A stretch of 64,000 nucleotides of DNA from positions 4,609,001 through 4,673,000 of the forward strand of contig NC_070563.1 in assembly GCF_026914185.1 (NCBI RefSeq), written 5' to 3'. The notes below the pieces were generated by a model. It did no database searches. It was not told the DNA's origin and saw only the letters and a list, made by a program, of their open reading frames with translations. The position numbers and the translations under genes are program-made. Of this stretch, positions 56,530-64,000 are shown in pieces. Position 1 is the first letter of the stretch, and the number at the start of each line of letters is the position of its first letter. The DNA is from Puccinia triticina (taxonomy: Eukaryota > Basidiomycota > Pucciniomycetes > Pucciniales > Pucciniaceae).

Positions 56530-59500
56530 TCACCCGGATAATTTGAGTTTTCCCAACGCCTCAATCAGTTTCTTCGGTCCAAGTGGCTTAGTGAGGAGAT
56601 CTGCCAGTTGATTGACAGTGCTGGTCCATTTGAGGGAGATACCTTCTTCACGAATGAGGTCATTGACAAGATAAAAGGCGCGCTTCAGATATTTTGTTTT
56701 CTTCTTTGACACGTTGTCCGACGCTATTAGAATTGCTGCTTCATTGTCAACATGTATTGAAGTTTAAGGATGGTAATCAAAGTCTTCCAACATGTTTATC
56801 ACATGCGAGAGGATCTGCGCACCCTCAGAAAGTGCAACATACTCCGCTGCACAGGTGGATAAAGCTACTACTGTTTGTCTCCAAGATCCCCATGCAACAG
56901 CATCTCCGCAATGCGTGAGGACATACCCAGTTGTTGATTGCTCGTGCTCCCCCCCCCCCCCCCCCCAATTCGCATCCGTCCACAACTGAAGTCCCATCCC
57001 GCTCGCCGTATACACCAGTTTCCAATTGACCGTTTTCTTCACATAACCAATCAGTCCGTTGAGTGCCGTCCAATGTTTCACCAAAGGATTCGAAGAAAAA
57101 CGCGCTAGGAGATTAACTGGGAAAGATAAATCTGGCCTTGTACCACTTGCTAGATACATCAAAGAGCCGATGATCGACCAATACTCCGAGGCTTCAACGG
57201 GATCGCCGGCAGAGATTTCCAGGTCATCTGAAGTGAGTGGTGCATCTTTCATGTAAGCCTTCCGGTGGTATTTCTTCACAATCTGCTTAGCAAGTACTTG
57301 TTGGCTGAGTTCAACACGGTCCTTCTTCTTCCTGATGCCAATTCCGACAAGGCGCTCAACAGATGCCGACCATTTGATTTCCAAATTGCGCGTCATCCCC
57401 TCGCAGAGCTCATCCAACAAATGTTGATTTGTCGCCATTGCAAAGCCATCATCGACATGAAGCCAAATGATCACAAACCCGTCTTCTTTCTTGAACAGAT
57501 ACAATGACGGTTTGATTTCACTAGCAACAAAACCAAGCGCTTTGACAGTCTGCTTGAAGAACTTCCACCAACACCTAGCCGCCTGTTTGGTCCCGTACAT
57601 AGCCTTCTTGAGTAGCATCACTTTTCCTTTCAATTCCGGGCAAATCTCGATTGGTGGCTGAACATAAACTTCTTCTTTGATAGGACTGTACAAGTAAGCC
57701 GAACTGACGTCAAAGGTTGCCGTTGGATAATTATACTTCAACGCAATCGATATCAGCAGGCGGAGTGTATTCAATGAGGCTGTTGGAGCGTAAGTCTCAT
57801 TACAATCTTCACCCATTCTCTGATTAAAGCCCTTTGCTACATATCTTGCACAAAATTTATCAATCAAACCGTCTGTCTTCCGTTTTATCAAAAATACCCA
57901 GCGTGCCCCCAGAACCTTGATCCCCTTGTACGCATCCACAGGCTTCCAAACACCCAATTCACCGAATTTCCCCATTTCGTACTTCGCCGCCAAACGCCAC
58001 TCTTCCGCATCCGCACCCGACAGAGCTTTCTTGATGGTCTTTGGGAGTTCATGTTCAGGTCCGACATGAAGGTGAGCCATCTGTCGTTGTTCTTTGGCCG
58101 CAAACTCATCAGTCTTTTCTTCTCCGAGCTGGAGAATAATTTGATTCAGGATTATCTCTAGGTCGGTCTTCTTGGGATCCTTCTTAACCGGCAAATTTTG
58201 AAAATCCGGGAAGCGTACTGATGCCGAGTGAACAATCCTTTTCTCCAGAGGAAGCCAGAAAAACCACCCAACACCAGCATCCGGATAACCCAGCAGTAAA
58301 CCTTCTTGTGCCCTCTCATCAAGTTTCTTCCGGCGTTCTTTAGGTATGTGAACTATAGCTTTTGCGCCGAAAGGGAAGATCGTGTTTGGGTCGGGATCGG
58401 TGCCATAAAACAGCTGGATTGGACATTTATTGCCTGTACAAGAGTTCGGGATTCGGTTGTGCATATACGCCGCAGTTGAGTAGGCGTAACTCCAAAATTT
58501 CCGTGGGAGATCACTTTTGTGGAGCATGGTACGGGCCATATCCCCAAGTGTTCTATTGAGGCGTTCAGCTTCACCATTCTGACGAGGACTGTACGGTGTG
58601 ACAGGAGCCAGTGCCACTCCCACTTCTTCAAGCAAAGGTTTCAACAACTCAACGTATTCAGGAGCGTTATCACATCGCAGGTAGGCAGGATACCGACCAA
58701 ACTTATTCTTGATGTGGTGCATCCAAGACATGATTTTCGCCGGGAAGTCATACTTAGCTATCATTGACGTACAGTACGTGTATGTACTAGCATGATCCCT
58801 GAGAGTAACAATGTAGCAACGTCCACTAATGTCATAATAAAACGGTCCAGCCACGTCCGAGACCAAAAAATCTAAGGGCTTGTCCCGTGGAATCTGGGAT
58901 CCTAGCACCATGGTCTTCTTATCGACACTCTTAGATTTTGCACAACATTCGCAGAAGAAGGACGTCATTTTGAGCTTAAGGTCCGGGAAATTCACTCGGA
59001 GGTACGTCCTGACTATCTCTTCACACGTGTGGCCTAGGCAAACATGCCATACATAAGGATCAAATGACGGAACTGATGTGACTTTCTTGATGGTATCATT
59101 GCTAGTGGTCTTTCGATTCCAACAATAATTGTGAAATACAGTTGAATAAGGATTAGAAAGAGGATCAAAGAGAGTCGCCCTCGTTCCTTCATAAGACAAC
59201 CACCATCCATCGGCCAACAAGCGACCCGTGGAAAGAATGACACCATCGACACCCGGGACATGATACACGTTAGGAATTGTGATGATCCCTGTCGGAGTCG
59301 GAATCTTCACTGTCCCGATTCTATCGACAGTGACATTGCATTCAGAGATAGCAAGGTAGAAAGTTTGCGGTTTTGTCAGCTTTGATCCGGGAATGAAGAG
59401 GGACGAATTGCCACTCACGTGAGCCAAAGCACCGGAGTCGACCAAGACGCCTTTGGAGACGTTTGGGAATTCAAATTTGCGGACATGGTGTTCTGAACGT

Positions 59501-60602
59501 CAAGGGGGGATGTAAGTTGAGTTTTTTGAATTGTAATCAGCTGGAGGAGGCTCAGTCTCATTCAATGCCACCGCTCGCCAGTAGTTGATGCAATCAGGAT
59601 ACCAATGACCATCCTTCTGACAGTAGTCACAGATGGTACCATGCTTTGCACGAAGTTCGTCTGATTTTCCTTTTCCCTTGAAGAAACGGGCTCAATCAAT
59701 GGAGAACCTGGGGTGACTGGCCCGCGACTTGTCAGGCGTTGTCGATCTTTGGTGAGGGTTGATTTATTTTCCAGACAAGCGGCCCTGGAAAGCATTGATG
59801 TGGTCGAGATCCATCGACGTAGGATCAGTCATTGCTCCTTTAGTCTTGCCCTTGCTAGTTGCAAACTGGATAACCGACGCGACATCCTTCAATGTTGGGG
59901 ACGTTTTCGCATCAAGAGTCTGCGACACACTGAAATCAAAGGTCGTCCGATTGACGCCGGCCGGAGGCTTGTAGGAGCTTTGAAGGAAGATGCCAAGCGC
60001 CTCGTCTAGAGTCATCTTCAGCTGAGCCAGATCGGTCCCAAGTTGAGTCCATTTGACAAGGGTTGAATCATTAGCCAAGTTGGGATCAGCTATCAACGCG
60101 ACTACCTTGTCGAGTAGCGCAATCTTGTGGTGACAGTCGGAGTGCTGGCATTGTGCTACAATGAACTCGTAGAGTGCCTTGGTCGATACGTGAGTCGTGG
60201 CTTGAACCATGTTGAGCAGGGACGGTTCAAGGGTGTTGCGAATCAAGCTGTCAACGATGGCTGATTCTTCTCGTTCCAGGCTGTCGAAATTGGTGAGCGT
60301 GTCGAGGAAAAATGCAGCGACGCAGAAGGCATGCGCTAGAGTCCTATCTAGCGCTTTCTTCCAGAGTTGGAAGCGGATGCCATCGGCGTCGAGCACAGGG
60401 TGATTTGTTCAAGCTCCTTGTGCATGATCAAGGGCTTATTCAAGAACTTCGAGTAGATGATGTTCTGTTGAGATTGGACGTTCGATCAAACTGCAGGTGT
60501 GGGGGGTGCAGCATTGAGTTGGGCGAGTTGCGCTGACAAGTTGTTTACTTGTTGTTGCAGTTGCGCAAAGGCGGCGTTGGGATCCACCATTGGGTTGGCC
60601 AT
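56530..60602 (-). pseudogene. Copia Gag-Pol polyprotein, degenerate
   Basis: Begins at ATG 60602 (MANPMVDPNAAFAQLQQQVN). Gag core WKKALDRTLAHAF...FDSLEREESAIVDSLI, then a CCHC knuckle CDYCQKDGHWYPDC. Protease VDSGALAHVSG; GAG-pre-integrase WHVCLGHTCEE; integrase with VSDVAGPF, CDNAPEY and NGEAERLNRTL; copia RT with GARWVFLIKRK, ATFDVSSAYLYSPI, WLHVDDG; RNase H with DANWGGG, STCAAEY, then HVDNEAAILIASDN and ADLLTKPLG to the end at 56530. Lesions: TGA 60486-60488, a frameshift near 60400-60420, TAA 59764-59766, TGA 59692-59694, TGA 59500-59502 just before the protease, and TAA 56764-56766 inside RNase H. From gag2 onwards all parts share one frame. Confidence 0.9.
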
Positions 60603-60831
60603 CAGGAGTGGGGGGAGCTCGGGCGGCAGATGAGGTGGGTTATCTCTTCTCTTTTTCTTTTGTAATAATCTTGTTCTTCTCTCTTTTTTATGTTTTTCTT
60701 CCCAATCTTTTATCTTTTGATCTAATTCTTTCTTTTTCTGCCACCTCGAGCTCATTCACTCCTCGATCAAACGTCGTTTCAGAGAACCCGGGATAACGGA
60801 GCGTGTAAGACGGACGAGCCGGCTTTTAACC

Positions 60832-61153
60832 TATAAGGACTCAGGGCTATACGAAGATAGTCCGGTGTGGTAAGCTCTCCACACGTCCGGGGTCCGGTCT
60901 CCTAATCTCGGTTTGATTGCATAACTGACTAACCTATACGAAGATAGTCCGGTGTGGTAAGCTCTCCACACGTCCGGGGTCCGGTCTCCTAATCTCGGTG
61001 AGGAAAGAGAATAGGAGCCGGGCCGGGCTATCGCATATAGGCTACATACAAAGTTAGGTTTCGGGTACAACCGGTATCACTAATCTAGGTTTGAGTGTTG
61101 TGTATGTACATAGTATGTGTATGTACTATGCAATCTTGTCTCATCATCTAACA
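60832..61153 (-). repeat. Copia 5' LTR with internal duplication
   Basis: 322 bp. A segment of about 65 bp (CTATACGAAGATAGTCCGGT ... CCTAATCTCGGT) is present twice (about 60849-60914 and 60934-61000); the 3' LTR has it once. A GTATGTAC repeat near 61100 is also expanded here. Confidence 0.85.
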
Positions 61154-61158
61154 CTGAC

Positions 61159-61723
61159 TAAGTTCGGGCCCGGGGCGCCGACAACCTAGCGCGCCGCTCG
61201 TGTCCGATGCTGGGCTGCCGCCCGAGGTTACTAGGAGAGTGCTAAGTTCGGCTGCCGCCCGGACCTGCCCGCACTCTGGCTCAACCCGAGAGATTAGTTG
61301 AGCTCAATGAGTGAGTGCATCAATACAGAAGTTAGCAGACCCTTGGGGCTTTTGCCCCTCAGGCAGGAGGGACTTTGTTGAGTTGGAACTTCGAGCGAAG
61401 ATTGGGGCCGAGAGCTGAAGACGTCGTTTGACAAGGTGCTTTCGTCCGATGAACAAGAGTGTGTAACCATGTCGTCTCTTTCCCAACTTCCAAATTCATT
61501 CTGTCAAGGCAGGGCTCTGTCGTCCGCCGAGGCAAAGGGCATGGCCATGATGCCCACAATCTCATCGCGCTCACCCAAGCTTTGAGTGGCATCCTAGCTC
61601 CCCGTTGCTTTTTGGGAACCAACCGGCTAGTGTTTGACGATACAAAAAGCCAGGTTCTATGACCGCCATCTGCCCGCTTCATCGTTTGAGCATCCAAAAA
61701 ACTCATCCACATCGTTCAGCTTG
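61159..61723. other. Intergenic, no gene recognised
   Basis: GC-rich near 61165-61280 (CTGCCGCCCG repeated). About 61340-61385 (GGGGCTTTTGCCCCTCAGGC and GGAGGGACTTTGTTGAGTT) is a diverged CAAGTCCC foldback. Confidence 0.4.
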
Positions 61724-61732
61724 TATAAAAAA
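61724..61732 (+). promoter_or_regulatory. Candidate TATA box of secreted protein B
   Basis: TATAAAAAA 132 bp before the start codon at 61856, in an otherwise mixed-composition leader. Confidence 0.5.
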
Positions 61733-61855
61733 AGTAACTCTTCTCAGTAGCACGTGTGTGCAAAACAGCAACAGGTCTCATACATCTCGTCCCAACCCAA
61801 CATCGGTTATCAGTTTCTTCGACTCCAACTTCAGAGTTTTCTCTATTGATTAAAA

Positions 61856-62906
61856 ATGGCTTTCTTACGCGACTTGATGACAGTCCTGATGGTGAGCATC
61901 TGGGTCAGGACGGCAACAGGCGCGACAACGTCGTCGTCATCGGCAAAGGTGAACGACATGGGCGGGCTCTCCGAAACTTGTAAGCAAGCGGGCTACACCG
62001 TGGAGGACGAAGTGGGCCTTTGTGCACACCTCTACGCCCCTTCAAAGATCCTCCAGGAAGGTCCGGAGGTCCTTCAGGTCGTCCCTCCATCGAATTTCAA
62101 TCCTAAGATCAGCTATGCCATGCAGTCGGTGTCGGCCAAAATCAAGGTTAGTACTCCTATCACATTATCTTCCGACCTGTGGTCCGCTTCTTCTTGGAAT
62201 CTTCACCGACAATCGTTCTTCTTCTTTTCGTTCTGGCACTCTTTCCTAGCATTGGTTGACGAGCATGTGTCAAGCTTCTGCTTGTAGCAGCGCCTCCCTT
62301 GCCTCCGCCACTAAATCTTTGAAAGCTGGCTGTGGTACCGAGATGTTCAGTGGGTGGATGGTTGCTGGGTCATCTAACTCTTTACTCACTAACTACAATA
62401 CTATAAGGTATGTCAATACCCCGAATAAACACTTCTTCAATTTTTTTTCAAAACTCATTCATGCAGTGTTAAATTTTTGACAAATCATTTATTTGTTTCA
62501 GGGCTGATATTTGCCCAATCATCGCGAATATAAAATTGAACGTCTGTGGTGCTACCTTACAAGATCGTTTCCAGGTAGTGGTCGACCTCAAACTTCCATT
62601 CCTTTTAGTAAAAAGGGTGAGTGCACATTTTGTCCGTTCGCAGATGATGGGATCATGACAATGACATCACTAAATCAGGACAAAAAAGTATACAATCTAA
62701 CCAAACTTTGACACTTATACATTCTACTGATATAGGAGGCCTACTGTGCTCAATGTGGACCGAATCACAGTCTCTGTAAACCCGGAAGCCCCTCAACTAT
62801 GGAGGCCCTGTCCAAAAAACCCATTGTCTACATCCTTCCAGTTTCTACAAGATCTGCTAACCCTCAGGGCCAGGTTCAACCAAAAAAACAACCCAAGTCA
62901 ATTTAG
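61856..62906 (+). CDS. Secreted cysteine-rich protein, paralog B
   Basis: Exons 61856-62146, 62250-62407, 62502-62616, 62736-62906; GT-AG, phases 0, 2, 0, total 735 bp (244 residues). The signal peptide MAFLRDLMTVLMVSIWVRTA precedes TGATTSSSS. Cysteines in SETCKQ, VGLCAH, SMCQASACSS, KAGCG, ADICP, NVCG and EAYCAQCG align in order with paralog A (44459-45554): for example WLTSMCQASACSS against WVTGACSAKPCGK, and EAYCAQCG against EAYCNACG. Exon 2 is 158 bp in both genes. Exon 3 is shorter here (115 against 166 bp) and the C-terminal tail differs (Pro/Gln/Lys-rich), so this copy has diverged. The sequence context of the start, AAAAATGG, is favourable. Function is unknown; a candidate effector if the organism is a plant parasite. 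Confidence 0.85.
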
Positions 62907-63145
62907 GGACAAGTTTCTTCGCAAGAGCAACTGCATTGGTTGCAGTTTAGGTTTGATTAGTGTGAATAATTAGACTTGTCAACCACACCAGGCCTTAATT
63001 GGACTAAACAGCCAGTCCCCGGAGTAGAATTGGAGCTAAGCAGGAGAAACTTGTGTTATACACACTTACTTTCCAAAATTCAGTTTTCATTTAACATTAC
63101 ACACTATTGTATATATTCTTCAAAGTACAAAACAATTAACATACT
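62907..63145. other. 3' flank, no gene seen
   Basis: AT-rich, no feature. Confidence 0.4.
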
Positions 63146-63348
63146 GGAGGACTTCCCGTTGAGTCTGGGAGCCTCCCAGATCTCAATTTACACACCCAAG
63201 TTCTTAATTTTTGACAAAAAGCAAAATGTTTTCCTAACCCTACAGTTCATCACTTTCATGTGCTCTGGTTGAGTTTTTGATAGGTGTCTTAATTTAGGAT
63301 TTAGAGGGGCATCTAGAGCTCTCTAAATGACGACGGGAAGTCATCCAC
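63146..63348. mobile_element. 203-bp MITE, GGAGGACTTCCCG family, copy 3
   Basis: Starts GGAGGACTTCCCGTTGAG and ends ACGACGGGAAGTCATCC, with ACT on both sides (63143-63145 and 63349-63351). Similar ends to 46323 but a different, longer interior. Confidence 0.8.
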
Positions 63349-63673
63349 TTACTGCAATGAAAACTGCCCGTAAAAATTAACCCATGTGTTTACAAATGCC
63401 AGTGAAATTGGATTAAGAGATTAAGGCCCTGTTTGGACACACTGTTGTACATGATAAAAGGTCAAATTTATGACCCGCAACACCCGGGGATCGCAGAAAT
63501 TTGGTGGAGACGGGTCAAATTTTGGGTTGTTTGTGATAAATTTGCCCATTTATCAAAGTAGACTGACAGAAAATGAAAATGATCAAATTGGCAAGAGGAC
63601 CATAATAAATCAAGCACTCTATCAATGTTGCTTATGGCTTTGGGAGTCTCCTTTCATTTGTGGGCATGATTCT

Positions 63674-63857
63674 GAATCAAACAATGAGTACCACTACCCC
63701 CATGGTCAGGCCAGCCCTAAGTTCCAATTTATTGATAAGTTGCGCTTAGTCATGAAAGGAGGTTTGCCTCTTACTAAGCTTGTGAGACATAGGGAGGGAT
63801 TTTGGTTGGTTGATGATCACTCTGACCATGGGGGTAGTGGTACTCATTGTTTGATTC
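63674..63857. repeat. 36-bp perfect inverted repeat (hairpin)
   Basis: The arm 63674-63709 (starting GAATCAAACAATGAGTACCA) and the arm 63822-63857 are exact complements, separated by 112 bp. An open frame (63470-63907) spans it but has no recognised domain. It could be a MITE core or a source of a long hairpin RNA. Confidence 0.75.
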
Positions 63858-64000
63858 AACACTTCTCCCAGACTGTGGTCATATCTACAAACACACACAT
63901 GAAGTGAATGTTATGAAACCCGAGGCCCAAGCCCGCTGAGATTTTCCGGGGAAATACATAGATTAGCAGTTCCACCCATACCTTAACAATTTTTTGGTTG

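Larger units (their letters stand above)
55465..61153 (-). mobile_element. Ty1/copia retrotransposon, decayed
   Basis: Complete element in minus orientation. It is bounded by a 5-bp target duplication CTGAC (55460-55464 and 61154-61158), has LTRs starting TGTTAGATGATG (minus sense), a purine tract GGGAGGGGG directly before the 3' LTR, and gag-pol between. It is disabled by five in-frame stops and a frameshift. Confidence 0.9.

Noticed and set aside
63470..63907. 145-codon open frame
   Set aside because: It runs through the 36-bp inverted repeat and has no recognised motif, so chance opening is likelier.

Overview
The window looks like nuclear DNA of a basidiomycete fungus, most likely a rust (Pucciniales) or close Pucciniomycotina relative. 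The grounds are: eukaryotic genes with many short GT-AG introns (20 exons in one sugar transporter), fungal-only families (velvet regulator, Trm10, rust-style hexose transporter), small secreted cysteine-rich proteins, and a very high density of transposable elements (TEs). The lineage is inferred from gene style and TE load; no ribosomal marker is present.

Layout. 0-3.2 kb: a GC-rich kinesin gene. 3.7-12.8 kb: a Ty3/gypsy chromovirus with near-identical 488-bp LTRs. Another copy's 3' end is joined upstream of its first LTR, its pol is broken by a 1.08-kb PIF/Harbinger-type MITE with TAA target duplications, and an inverted copy of that MITE lies at the left edge. 12.8-24.6 kb: gene-poor DNA with tRNA-like sequence, minisatellites, a self-complementary hAT-type foldback, nested elements with a Harbinger transposase fragment, a second hAT-type element, and a BED-finger fragment. 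24.7-27.7 kb: a 20-exon hexose transporter. 29.3-30.9 kb: a 1.5-kb near-perfect palindrome. 31-38 kb: more repeats, a poly(A)-tailed retroposon insertion and palindromic satellites. 38.5-45.6 kb: three minus-strand genes, namely an NDUFAF5-like complex I assembly factor, a VelB-like velvet protein and a secreted Cys-rich protein. 46.3-49.9 kb: a MITE and hAT graveyard and a RING fragment. 50.4-54.8 kb: a divergent pair, dynein light intermediate chain (minus) and Trm10 tRNA methyltransferase (plus). 55.5-61.2 kb: a decayed Ty1/copia element whose 3' LTR carries a TA-flanked MITE. 61.9-62.9 kb: a second secreted Cys-rich protein, paralogous to the first. 63.1-64 kb: another MITE and a long perfect hairpin.

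The host genes do not form one pathway. The hexose transporter and the two secreted proteins would fit a biotrophic plant parasite, and the velvet protein is a developmental regulator. Two things deserve most attention: the two secreted proteins share a four-exon gene model with identical intron phases and an exon 2 of exactly 158 bp; and a palindromic satellite built on CCTCTCGATGACCGG and its complement recurs in several unrelated repeat carriers. All gene models were spliced by eye; where stated, the reading frame closes exactly.
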